Source: Streptomyces sp. Go-475
GTDB taxonomy: Bacteria; Actinomycetota; Actinomycetes; Streptomycetales; Streptomycetaceae
Length of the DNA stretch: 64,000 nt
Direction: 5' to 3'
Assembly: GCF_003330845.1 (NCBI RefSeq)
Contig: NZ_CP026121.1
Coordinates: 1,240,001-1,304,000 of the forward strand
Below are positions 13,141 to 23,301 of the stretch, piece after piece. Under the pieces are notes generated by a model that saw only the letters and a list, made by a program, of their open reading frames with translations, ran no database searches and was not told where the DNA came from. The first letter of the stretch is position 1. Each line of letters opens with the position of its first letter. Position numbers and translations under genes: made by a program.

Positions 13141-13218
13141 GCAGAGATTGCGGCCGAAGGGCCTGGCGAAGCCCCGGGCCGCGACCGAGGCTCAGCGGAC
13201 CCCGGAGCCGGTCCCCAC

Positions 13219-14409
13219 TCACGGGGCGACGGACCGGACCCGCTCCTCCCCGGCGTCCCTGGCGAGTTCGCGTCTGGCCCGCATGAAGGGGCGCGGGCGG
13301 TCCACGGCGAGCACGGCGGTCGTGCGGCCGTCGCGCTCGTAGCGGGCGAGGAAGCCGCCCTCGGCCGGTGCGCCGTCGGAAAGCTCGCCCTCGGCGATGC
13401 GGACGGTGTCGCCGTCCCGGCGCCGGCCGGCGAACTGGATGCGTGCGCCGTACTGGTCGGACCAGAAGTAGGGCACCGCGTCGGCGGTCCTGACGGTGTG
13501 TCCGGCGAGCAGGTTCGTCACGGCGACGCGGGGCTGCTGGGTGGCTGACGTCCAGTGCTCGGCGCGGTGGCCGCCGACGCAGGCGACGTCACCGACGGCG
13601 ACCACCTGAGGCAGGGTCGTCACACACCCGTCGTCGCACAGGACGCCGTCCCGCACGGCCAGGGCGGATCCGACCAGCCAGGTCGTGTTGGGGACGGCAC
13701 CGATTCCGACGATCACGGTATCGGCGGGGAGGGTGCGGCCGTCGGTGAGGTCCACGCCGGTGACGGTGGCGGTGCCCCGCAGGCCGGTCACACCGGTGCC
13801 GGTGACGAGGTCCACACCGCCGCGGCGGTGCAGTGCGGCGCACACGGCCGCCATGTCGGCGCCGAGTTGGGGCACGAGCGGGAGCCGGGCGGCCTCGACG
13901 ACGGTGACGGAGTGACCGAGGGAGGAGCAGGACGAGGCGGTCTCGGCGCCGATGAAGCCGCCGCCGATGACGACGACGCGGCGCGGGCCACGGCTGAGTT
14001 CCTCGCGCAGGGCGAGGGCGTCGTCGAGGGTGCGGAGCGTGTGGACTCCGGCGAGGCTGTCGCCGGGGAGACGGCGGGCCGAGGCACCCGTGGCGATGAC
14101 GACGCCGTCGGTGGACACGGTACGGCCGTCGTCCAGCAGGACGCAGCGGCCGCGGGCGTCGAGGGCCCGGGCACGGACGCCGAGGAGCCACTCGGCGGCG
14201 AGTTCGGCGGTCTCCTCGGCGTCGGTGAGGGCGAGTTGTGTCTCGTCGGCGCGGCCGGTGAGGAAGTCCTTGGAGAGCGGAGGCCGGTCGTAGGGGTGGT
14301 GGGGTTCGTCGCCGACGATCACCAGTCGCCCGTCGTAGCCCTGGGCGCGCAGTTCCCGGGCGGCGTACACGCCGGAGAGCGAGGCGCCGACGATGGTCAC
14401 GGTTCGCAT
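13219..14409 (-). CDS. FAD-dependent ferredoxin reductase
   Basis: 396 residues, pyridine nucleotide-disulfide oxidoreductase fold of the rubredoxin/ferredoxin reductase type. The FAD-binding loop VGASLSGVYAARELR is at residues 5-19, the NAD(P)H-binding loop VVIGGGFIGAETAS near residue 150, and GDVACV in the second FAD motif. The C-terminal reductase domain contains FWSDQYGARIQFAG. It would pass electrons from NAD(P)H to the Rieske ferredoxin encoded just upstream and so to the Rieske oxygenase at 20672. The frame is open further upstream, but ATG at 14409 has a GGAGG site and gives the family start; the upstream codons are the intergenic repeat. Confidence 0.9.
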   Translation of the reverse strand: MRTVTIVGASLSGVYAARELRAQGYDGRLVIVGDEPHHPYDRPPLSKDFLTGRADETQLALTDAEETAELAAEWLLGVRARALDARGRCVLLDDGRTVSTDGVVIATGASARRLPGDSLAGVHTLRTLDDALALREELSRGPRRVVVIGGGFIGAETASSCSSLGHSVTVVEAARLPLVPQLGADMAAVCAALHRRGGVDLVTGTGVTGLRGTATVTGVDLTDGRTLPADTVIVGIGAVPNTTWLVGSALAVRDGVLCDDGCVTTLPQVVAVGDVACVGGHRAEHWTSATQQPRVAVTNLLAGHTVRTADAVPYFWSDQYGARIQFAGRRRDGDTVRIAEGELSDGAPAEGGFLARYERDGRTTAVLAVDRPRPFMRARRELARDAGEERVRSVAP

Positions 14410-14740
14410 GCGGCGTACCTCCTTCCGGCGCCTGGACCAGTGCCGGCCGCGCCGGTCCTCGTCTGCACTCCAGGGGCGTCCGGCGTGGCGCCAGGGCGGC
14501 GGCGCCCCCTTCCGGGGCCCGGACCACTGCCGGCCATGCCAGTCGCAGTCAGCACTCCAGGAGCGTCCAGCCTGACGCCAGGGCGGCGACGCCACCGCTC
14601 GCCGTCCGGAGTGACGGCAAGGCAGCGGTGCCCCGTCGCGCCGTCCGGCGACCCCGCTGAGCGGTTCTCGGCACGCCGCCCGCAGGCACCCCCGGCGCCA
14701 AGGCCGTTCGCGCCCCCAGCCGCCCCCCGGTCCTGTCCCG
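14410..14740. other. Repeat-bearing spacer between Rieske ferredoxin and reductase genes
   Basis: 331 bases separate two genes expected to be co-transcribed. Most of it is an 87-base duplication (14431-14604). The rest is GC-rich DNA with no recognisable gene, promoter or terminator. Confidence 0.5.
14431..14604. repeat. Two tandem copies of an 87-base unit
   Basis: Copy one (14431-14517) and copy two (14518-14604) share CCxGGACCA, TGCCGGCC, GCACTCCAGG, GCGTCC and CGCCAGGGCGGCG in the same order, with about 80% identity by eye. A degenerate remnant may continue to about 14630. It could be a fossil gene fragment or an RNA structure; the sequence does not decide. Confidence 0.65.
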
Positions 14741-15064
14741 TCACGCCGCCGTCCCCTCCTCCGCCGCGAGGTGGACGTGGATGACGCCGCCGTCGACGGT
14801 GACGCGGTGGGTGCGGACGGGGCGGCGGGCCGGGAGGCACGTCGGCAGGCCCGTGCGCAGGTCGAAGGAGGCGGCGTGCAGCGGGCATTCGACCAGGCAG
14901 CCCTCCAGCCAGCCCTCCGAGAGGGAGGCGTCCTGGTGGGTGCAGGTGTCGTCGATGGCGTGGAGTTCGCCGTCGTCGGTGTGGAACACGGCGACGGGCG
15001 GTGTCGTCTCGAGGCGGATGGACTCGCCCTTGGGGAGGTCTTCGAGGCGGCAGACGGGAATCAC
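14741..15064 (-). CDS. Rieske [2Fe-2S] ferredoxin
   Basis: 107 residues from GTG at 15064; an ATG at 15091 would add nine. The cluster ligands are C-x-H (CTH) and C-x2-H (CPLH), 18 residues apart, inside DTCTHQDASLSEG and VECPLHAASFDLRTG, as in bacterial Rieske ferredoxins of oxygenase systems. I prefer GTG 15064 because GAGGGG precedes it, while the ATG lacks a clear ribosome site. It forms a pair with the downstream FAD reductase, and both are transcribed away from iclR. The only Rieske oxygenase in the window is the betaine demethylase-like gene at 20672, so these are its likely electron carriers. Confidence 0.9.
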   Translation of the reverse strand: MIPVCRLEDLPKGESIRLETTPPVAVFHTDDGELHAIDDTCTHQDASLSEGWLEGCLVECPLHAASFDLRTGLPTCLPARRPVRTHRVTVDGGVIHVHLAAEEGTAA

Positions 15065-15266
15065 GGGCCCCCCTCTCGGTCCGGGGCGCATGGCCCGGAG
15101 CCGTTCGGCCAGACTGTAGGCAGTTCAGGGAGTGCCGGACCGGGGCGGGTCCGGGCACGGAAAGGTGGTGGTGCGCATGGGTCCGGTCCCGCGATCGGGA
15201 CGGGTCTCCCACCGGGAGTTCGGCCCCTTCCGAGATTCGGACGCTTCGGTAACATGATGTTTCACA

Positions 15267-15293
15267 TGGCGCATGAGCAAGCGCTATGCGCAA
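15267..15293. promoter_or_regulatory. Inverted repeat between Rieske ferredoxin and iclR genes, candidate IclR operator
   Basis: GCGCAT (15269-15274) and ATGCGC (15286-15291) form an inverted repeat with an 11-base spacer. The right arm continues as ATGCGCAACAGAA, nearly the same as TTGCGCAACAGCA found just downstream of the mscR promoter. The site lies in the 314-base divergent intergenic region (15065-15378), which holds nothing else I recognise. It could serve both iclR and the ferredoxin operon. Confidence 0.5.
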
Positions 15294-15378
15294 CAGAATC
15301 CGGGCGGGACGACCGTCGCGTCAAGGGTTTCCCGCAGATGCGGCCCAAACAGGGCCGACAGGTGGTGAGAGTTCAGCC

Positions 15379-16209
15379 ATGACCGGCACGGAGAAGCGGT
15401 CCGACCGCGACGAGAACCGAACGGAGAGCACGGCGAAGCAGGGCGGCAGAGGCGCGGCGAGTGCGGTCCAGTCGGTGGACCGGGCCGTGAGCGTCCTGGA
15501 GATCCTCGCCCGGCACGGCGAGGCGGGCGTCACCGAGATCGCGGACGAGCTGGACGTGCACAAGTCCACGGCGTTCCGGCTGCTCGGCGTGCTGGAGAAC
15601 CGCGGCCTGGTGGCCCAGGCGAAGGACCGCGGCAAGTACTACCTGGGCGCCGGCGTACTACGCCTCGCGGGGGCGGCGGCAGTGCGGCTGGACGTGTCCC
15701 AGGAGGGTGTCCCGGTGTGCCGGGAACTCGCCGACGAGCTGGGCGAGACAGTCAACATCGCGGTCCTGGACGACGACGCGGCGGTCAACATCATGCAGGC
15801 CAGAGGCACCGCCTCCGTCACCGCGCAGAACTGGCTCGGCCGCCGCACCCCGCTGCACGCCACGTCCAGCGGCAAGGTGCTGCTCGCCCATATGCCGCCC
15901 ACCCTGCGGGAGGGCCTGCTGGCGCGCCCGCTGCACCGCTTCACGGAGCGCACGGTCACGGTCGCGTCCATGCTGCGCGGCGAGTTGGACACCGTGGTGC
16001 GGCAGGGGTACGCGATCACGGTCGAGGAGCTGGAGATCGGGCTGGCGGCAGCGGCGTCGCCCGTCCGCGCGCACGACGGCAAGGTCATCGCCTCTCTCAG
16101 CGTCTCGGGACCGGTGTACCGGCTGAGTCCGGAACGGCTGCCGGAGGTGGCGAAGCGCACCGAGGCGGCGGCGGCCGAGCTGTCCCGCCGTATGGGCTAC
16201 GGCTTCTGA
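15379..16209 (+). CDS. IclR-family transcriptional regulator
   Basis: 276 residues. After a charged 30-residue leader, the N-terminal winged helix-turn-helix spans about residues 35-95 (SVDRAVSVLEILARHGEAGVTE, HKSTAFRLLGVLENRGLV). The C-terminal effector domain contains WLGRRTPLHATSSGKVLLAHMP and a final GLAAAASPVRAHDGKVIASLSVSGP, both typical of the family. I use ATG 15379, preceded by GGTGGTGAG. It stands between the ferredoxin/reductase pair and the formaldehyde-choline genes, so it probably senses a metabolite of betaine or choline breakdown, and the shared GCGCAAC motif suggests it controls itself and mscR. A strong terminator follows. Confidence 0.92.
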   Translation: MTGTEKRSDRDENRTESTAKQGGRGAASAVQSVDRAVSVLEILARHGEAGVTEIADELDVHKSTAFRLLGVLENRGLVAQAKDRGKYYLGAGVLRLAGAAAVRLDVSQEGVPVCRELADELGETVNIAVLDDDAAVNIMQARGTASVTAQNWLGRRTPLHATSSGKVLLAHMPPTLREGLLARPLHRFTERTVTVASMLRGELDTVVRQGYAITVEELEIGLAAAASPVRAHDGKVIASLSVSGPVYRLSPERLPEVAKRTEAAAAELSRRMGYGF

Positions 16210-16244
16210 CGTAGCGCGGGCAGAGCGCCGAGAGCGTAGGGCGC

Positions 16245-16283
16245 ACAGCGCGGGACCAGGCGAAACGCCTGGTCCCGCGCTGT
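16245..16283 (+). terminator. iclR terminator
   Basis: A perfect 18-base stem (ACAGCGCGGGACCAGGCG with its complement) closes a three-base AAA loop, followed by TGTGTG. It begins 36 bases after the iclR stop and separates iclR from the mscR promoter. Confidence 0.93.
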
Positions 16284-16354
16284 TGTGTGTCCGGCGGGTT
16301 TCGCCCGTCCCGTTCTGTTTTCCAAGGGTTGACGCGAACCATGACCCGCACCTC

Positions 16355-16384
16355 TTGACGACCCCTCGATGGCGTTCCCACTAT
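16355..16384 (+). promoter_or_regulatory. Candidate promoter of the mscR operon
   Basis: TTGACG (16355-16360), 18-base spacer, CACTAT (16379-16384), a vegetative-type arrangement. The expected transcription start is near 16391, directly before the GCGCAAC repeats, so a repressor bound there would block transcription. Confidence 0.6.
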
Positions 16385-16393
16385 GTTCCCCAT

Positions 16394-16420
16394 CGCGCAA
16401 CCCATCGTGCATTGCGCAAC
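16394..16420. promoter_or_regulatory. GCGCAAC repeats, candidate IclR operator
   Basis: CGCGCAAC (16394-16401) and TGCGCAAC (16413-16420) are direct repeats. The second is contained in the palindrome TTGCGCAA (16412-16419). The second copy plus flank (TGCGCAACAGCA) matches the site upstream of iclR. The site lies between the promoter and the GTG start at 16438. Binding by the neighbouring IclR protein is inferred. Confidence 0.5.
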
Positions 16421-16437
16421 AGCAGAGGAGCTAGGTC

Positions 16438-17523
16438 GTGCCACATGAGGTCCGAGCCGTAGTCGCTGTCGAGAAGGGCGCACCCGTCGAGGTGCGGACG
16501 ATCGTGGTTCCCGACCCCGGGCCGGGAGAGGTCCTCGTCACCGTGCAGGCCTGCGGGGTCTGCCACACGGATCTGCACTACCGGGAGGGCGCGATCAACG
16601 ACGACTTCCCGTTCCTGCTGGGCCATGAGGCGGCCGGCACGATCGAGGCGGTCGGTGAGGGTGTCACCGACCTGAAACCCGGCGACTACGTGGTGCTCGC
16701 CTGGCGTGCCCCGTGCGGCAGCTGCCGTTCCTGTCGCCGTGGCCGCCCCTGGTACTGCTTCGACTCCCGCAACGCCGCCCAGCCGATGACCCTGCTGGAC
16801 GGAACACCGCTCACCAACGCCCTCGGGATCGGCGCCTTCGCCGAGAAGACCCTCGTGGCGGCGGGGCAGGCGGTGAAGATCGACCCGGCCGCCCGGCCGG
16901 AGGCGGCGGGCCTCATCGGCTGTGGCGTGATGGCCGGCTACGGCGCCGCCGTCAACACCGGCAACGTCGGCCGGGGCGACTCGGTCGCCGTCATCGGCTG
17001 CGGCGGAGTCGGCAACGCGGCGATCGCGGGTGCCTGTCTCAACGGCGCCATGAAGGTCATCGCCGTGGACATCGACGACAGGAAGCTCGACCAGGCGGAG
17101 AAGTTCGGCGCGACGCACACCGTCAACTCGCGGGGCACGGACCCCGTCGAGGCGGTACGGGAGCTCACCGGCGGCTTCGGGGTCGACATCGCCATCGACG
17201 CCGTAGGCCGCCCCGAGACCTTCCGGCAGGCCTTCTACATGCGCGACCACGCGGGTCTGCTGGTCCAGGTCGGCGTGCCCTCACCCGAGATGAAGCTCGA
17301 ACTGCCGCTGATCGACGTGTTCTCGCGGGGCGGAGCGATCAAGTCGTCCTGGTACGGCGACTGCCTGCCGAGCCGCGACTTCCCCTTCCTGATCGACCAG
17401 TACCTGTACGGGCTGCTGGACCTGAACGCGTTCGTCAGCGAGACGATCGCCCTGGACGAGGTGGAAGCGGCGTTCGCGAAGATGCACCGGGGTGAGGTGC
17501 TGCGCTCGGTGGTCGTCCTGTGA
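16438..17523 (+). CDS. mscR: S-(hydroxymethyl)mycothiol dehydrogenase
   Basis: 361 residues, zinc-dependent medium-chain alcohol dehydrogenase. The catalytic zinc site shows Cys42 ([14 protein letters not shown]) and His63-Glu64 (LLGHEAAG). The structural zinc uses Cys93, 96, 99 and 107. The NAD loop is [16 protein letters not shown]. The sequence follows the mycothiol-dependent formaldehyde dehydrogenase subgroup closely, including [15 protein letters not shown], [20 protein letters not shown] and [15 protein letters not shown]. It oxidises the adduct of formaldehyde with mycothiol to S-formylmycothiol, so it would detoxify formaldehyde released by the demethylases downstream. The start is GTG after AGAGGAG. 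It overlaps the next gene by four bases (GTGA), as this pair does in other actinomycetes. Confidence 0.93.
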   Translation: MPHEVRAVVAVEKGAPVEVRTIVVPDPGPGEVLVTVQACGVCHTDLHYREGAINDDFPFLLGHEAAGTIEAVGEGVTDLKPGDYVVLAWRAPCGSCRSCRRGRPWYCFDSRNAAQPMTLLDGTPLTNALGIGAFAEKTLVAAGQAVKIDPAARPEAAGLIGCGVMAGYGAAVNTGNVGRGDSVAVIGCGGVGNAAIAGACLNGAMKVIAVDIDDRKLDQAEKFGATHTVNSRGTDPVEAVRELTGGFGVDIAIDAVGRPETFRQAFYMRDHAGLLVQVGVPSPEMKLELPLIDVFSRGGAIKSSWYGDCLPSRDFPFLIDQYLYGLLDLNAFVSETIALDEVEAAFAKMHRGEVLRSVVVL

Positions 17524-18137
17524 GCGCCGTGCGGGTCCGGCGCGTCGCCACCTCGGGCACGTTCAGCCTCGACGGCGAGACGTTCGACGTCGACAACAAC
17601 GTCTGGCTCGTCGGTGACGACGAGGAGGTGCTGGTCGTCGACGCCGCGCACGACGCCCGTGCGATCCACGAGGCCGTCGCGGGCCGCCGGGTCACCGCGA
17701 TCGTGTGCACGCACGCCCACGACGACCACATCGACGCGGCGCCCGACTTGTCGGCCCTGACCGGCGCGCCGGTCCTGCTGCACCCCGACGACCGCGAGCT
17801 GTGGTCCCGCACGCACCCCCACCGCAAGCCCGACGGTGACCTCGTCGACGGCCAGGTCCTCGCGGTCGCCGGGATCGAACTCCGGGTCATCCACACCCCC
17901 GGCCACACCTGGGGCAGTTGCTCCCTCCACGCCCCCTTCCTCGACGCCGTCCTCACCGGCGACACGCTGTTCCACGGCGGCCCGGGCGCCACCGGCCGCT
18001 CCTACTCGGACCGTCCGACGATCGAGGCGTCGCTGCGCAACCGGCTGCTGACCCTGCCCGGCGCCACCACCGTCCACACCGGGCACGGCCCGGACACCAC
18101 GATCGCGGCGGAGCGCCGGAACGTGCCGGCGCCCTGA
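17520..18137 (+). CDS. MBL-fold metallo-hydrolase paired with mscR
   Basis: 205 residues of the metallo-beta-lactamase fold. Metal ligands are visible as THAHDDHID (HxHxDH), [14 protein letters not shown] and a final HTGHGP. It is translationally coupled to mscR, and the same gene pair occurs in mycobacteria. A hydrolase acting on S-formylmycothiol to give formate and mycothiol, in the manner of a glyoxalase II, would complete the detoxification; this is an inference from context, since the substrate cannot be read from the sequence. Confidence 0.88.
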   Translation: MSAVRVRRVATSGTFSLDGETFDVDNNVWLVGDDEEVLVVDAAHDARAIHEAVAGRRVTAIVCTHAHDDHIDAAPDLSALTGAPVLLHPDDRELWSRTHPHRKPDGDLVDGQVLAVAGIELRVIHTPGHTWGSCSLHAPFLDAVLTGDTLFHGGPGATGRSYSDRPTIEASLRNRLLTLPGATTVHTGHGPDTTIAAERRNVPAP

Positions 18138-20657
<2,520 letters not shown>

Positions 20658-20671
20658 GAGGCGTTTCCCTC

Positions 20672-21814
20672 GTGACGACGACCCCGATCACTCCGAGCCT
20701 GATCGCCACCCTCCCCGGCCACTACTACACCGACCCGGACGTCTTCCGGCAGGAGCAGGAGCGCGTCTTCGAGTCGCTGTGGTTCTGCGCGGTCCGCAGC
20801 TCCGACCTGGACCGGCCGGGTGCCTTCCGCACCGTCCAGGTCGGCCGCGAGAACGTCATCATCACCCGCAACCGCCAGGGCGGACTCCGCGCTTTCCTCA
20901 ACGTCTGCCGCCACCGCGGGGCCCGGCTCTGCCTGGAGGAGTCGGGCGAGACACGCCGCACGCTCCAGTGTCCGTACCACGCCTGGACGTACGACCTCGA
21001 CGGCAAGTTGATCGCCGCACCCAACTTGATCAAGATGCCCGACGTCGATCGGGTCGCGTACGGGTTGATCAATGTCTCTCTGCGCGAGTGGCTCGGCTAC
21101 GCCTGGGTGTGCCTGGCGGACGAACCGCCCTCCTTCGAGGACACGGTCGTGCACGCCGCCGTCGAGCGCCTCAGTGACGTCGCCGCGATCGAGCACTACG
21201 GCACGGAGAACCTCGCGCTCGGCAAACGCATCACCTATGACGTGAAGGCGAACTGGAAGCTGATCGTCGAGAACTTCATGGAGTGCTACCACTGCGCGAC
21301 GATCCACCCCGAACTGACCGAGGTGCTCCCGGAGTTCGCCGACGGCTACGCGGCCCAGTACTACGTGGGCCACGGCGCCGAGTTCGGCGCCGACGTCAAG
21401 GGCTTCACGGTCGACGGCAGCGAGGGCTTCGGCAAGCTCCCCGAGGTGAGCGCCGACCAGGACCGCCGCTACTACGCCATCACGGTCAAGCCGACGGTGT
21501 TCGTCAACCTCGTCCCGGACCACGTCATCCTGCACCGCATGTTCCCGCTCGCCGAGGACCGCACGGTCGTCGAGTGCGACTGGCTGTACGCCCCGGAGGT
21601 AGTGGCGTCGGGGGCGGACGTGTCGCGGTCGGTGGAGCTCTTTCACAGGGTGAACGTCCAGGATTTCGAGGCCTGTGAACGGACGCAGCCGGCGATGTCC
21701 TCCCGGGCGTACCGCAAGGGCGGTGTGCTGGTCCCCAACGAGCACCACATCGGGATCTTCCACGAATGGCTCGTCGGGCGGCTGGGAGGCGCGCATGCCG
21801 GACCTGTTCATTGA
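20672..21814 (+). CDS. Rieske oxygenase alpha subunit, glycine betaine demethylase-like
   Basis: 380 residues from GTG at 20672, 14 bases after the preceding stop and preceded by TAGGAGG. The Rieske cluster ligands are Cys79-x-His81 (CRHRG) and Cys100-x2-His103 (CPYHAWTYD). The mononuclear iron site shows ENFMECYHCATIHPEL with His208 and His213, and the third ligand is probably the Asp in NVQDFEACE. This pattern is that of the quaternary-amine demethylases (GbcA, stachydrine and carnitine oxygenases). With its neighbours, glycine betaine to dimethylglycine plus formaldehyde is the likely reaction. No reductase follows, so electrons probably come from the divergent ferredoxin and reductase. 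The last 20 bases overlap the aldehyde dehydrogenase gene. Confidence 0.88.
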   Translation: MTTTPITPSLIATLPGHYYTDPDVFRQEQERVFESLWFCAVRSSDLDRPGAFRTVQVGRENVIITRNRQGGLRAFLNVCRHRGARLCLEESGETRRTLQCPYHAWTYDLDGKLIAAPNLIKMPDVDRVAYGLINVSLREWLGYAWVCLADEPPSFEDTVVHAAVERLSDVAAIEHYGTENLALGKRITYDVKANWKLIVENFMECYHCATIHPELTEVLPEFADGYAAQYYVGHGAEFGADVKGFTVDGSEGFGKLPEVSADQDRRYYAITVKPTVFVNLVPDHVILHRMFPLAEDRTVVECDWLYAPEVVASGADVSRSVELFHRVNVQDFEACERTQPAMSSRAYRKGGVLVPNEHHIGIFHEWLVGRLGGAHAGPVH

Positions 21815-23261
21815 CGGCGAGTGGCGGGGGGCGGTCGGCCGGCGCACCCGGGAGATCCGCTGCCCGGCCGACGGATCCCTGGTCGGGGTCGTGGACGAGG
21901 CGGGCGGCAAGGACACGGCGGACGCCATCGCCGCGGCCCGCCGGGCCTTCGACGCGGGGCCCTGGCCCCGGACCCCGGCCTTTGAACGCGGCGATCTGCT
22001 GCTGCGCGTCGCGGACCTGCTCCAACGCGACAAGGAGGCCCTCGCCCGCGCCGAGTCCCTGGACACGGGCAAGCGGCTCCTGGAGAGCGCGTACGACATC
22101 GACGACGTCGCGAACTGCTTCCGCTACTTCGGGCGGCTCGTGGCGAGCGAGACCGGCCGGGTCGTGGACACCGGCAGGCAGGACGTCGACAGCAGGGTGG
22201 TGCACGAGCCGGTCGGCGTGTGCGGTCTCATCACGCCCTGGAACTACCCGCTCCTGCAGACGGCCTGGAAGGTCGCCCCGGCCCTCGCCGCCGGCAACAC
22301 CTTCGTGCTGAAACCGAGCGAGCTGACCCCGCACACCGCGATCCACCTCGTGCGGTTGCTGGCGGAGGCGGGGCTTCCGCCGGGCGCCGGCAACCTGGTC
22401 CTCGGCGCCGGTCCGGAGGCGGGCGCTCCGCTCGCCGACCATCCGGACGTGGACCTCGTCTCGTTCACCGGCGGCCTGGAGACCGGCCGCCGGCTGATGG
22501 CGGCCGCCGCCGGGACGGTGAAGAAGGTGGCCCTCGAACTCGGCGGCAAGAACCCGAACATCGTCTTCGCGGACGCCGGTTTCGAGGCGGCCGTCGACAT
22601 GGCGCTGACGGCCGTGTTCCTGCACTCCGGGCAGGTGTGCTCGGCAGGTGCGCGGCTGCTCGTCGAGGACGCGCTGCACGACCGGTTCGTCGACGAGGTC
22701 GTCCGGCGGGCGCGGGGAATCCGGCTGGGCGGGCCGTTCGACGAGCGGGCCCGGACCGGGCCGCTCATCTCGGAGGCGCACCGCGCCAAGGTCGAGGCCT
22801 ACGTGGCGCAGGGCCTCGCGGAAGGCGCGGTGCTGCGCTGCGGCGGGGCGCGCCCGGACCGGCCGGACCTGGCCGACGGTTTCTACTACCTGCCCACCGT
22901 CCTGGACGCGTGCACCGCGGACATGTCGGTGGTCCGGGAGGAGTCGTTCGGTCCGGTCCTCACCGTCGAGCGGTTCACGAGCGAGGACGAGGCCGTACGC
23001 CTCGCCAACGACACGGTCTACGGCCTCGCCGGCGCCGTGTGGACGAGCGACGAGGCGCGCGCGGCGCGGGTGGCGGCCGGGCTGCGGCTCGGCACGGTCT
23101 GGATCAACGACTACCACCCCTACGTCCCGCAGGCGGAGTGGGGCGGTTTCAAGCAGTCCGGCTCCGGGCGCGAACTGGGACCCACGGGGCTCGCCGAGTA
23201 CCGCGAGACGAAGCACATCTGGCGCAACACCCGTCCCACCCCCCAGGGTTGGTTCGGCTGA
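21795..23261 (+). CDS. betB: Betaine aldehyde dehydrogenase
   Basis: 488 residues, NAD(P)-dependent aldehyde dehydrogenase. Cofactor motif ITPWNYPL near residue 145 and FTGGLETGRR near 230, general base Glu248 (ELGGKNPN), catalytic Cys282 (SGQVCSAG), and the C-terminal ESFGPVLTVERF. SGQVCSAG and the WINDYHPYVPQAEWGGFKQSG region are typical of betaine aldehyde dehydrogenases. It would convert betaine aldehyde from the GMC enzyme downstream to glycine betaine, the substrate of the Rieske enzyme upstream. The start at 21795 lies inside the end of the oxygenase gene after GGGAGGC, so translation is coupled. Confidence 0.9.
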   Translation: MPDLFIDGEWRGAVGRRTREIRCPADGSLVGVVDEAGGKDTADAIAAARRAFDAGPWPRTPAFERGDLLLRVADLLQRDKEALARAESLDTGKRLLESAYDIDDVANCFRYFGRLVASETGRVVDTGRQDVDSRVVHEPVGVCGLITPWNYPLLQTAWKVAPALAAGNTFVLKPSELTPHTAIHLVRLLAEAGLPPGAGNLVLGAGPEAGAPLADHPDVDLVSFTGGLETGRRLMAAAAGTVKKVALELGGKNPNIVFADAGFEAAVDMALTAVFLHSGQVCSAGARLLVEDALHDRFVDEVVRRARGIRLGGPFDERARTGPLISEAHRAKVEAYVAQGLAEGAVLRCGGARPDRPDLADGFYYLPTVLDACTADMSVVREESFGPVLTVERFTSEDEAVRLANDTVYGLAGAVWTSDEARAARVAAGLRLGTVWINDYHPYVPQAEWGGFKQSGSGRELGPTGLAEYRETKHIWRNTRPTPQGWFG

Positions 23262-23301
23262 CCGAAACCGACCTGTCGGAACACGCATCGAGGAACCGCC
23301 C

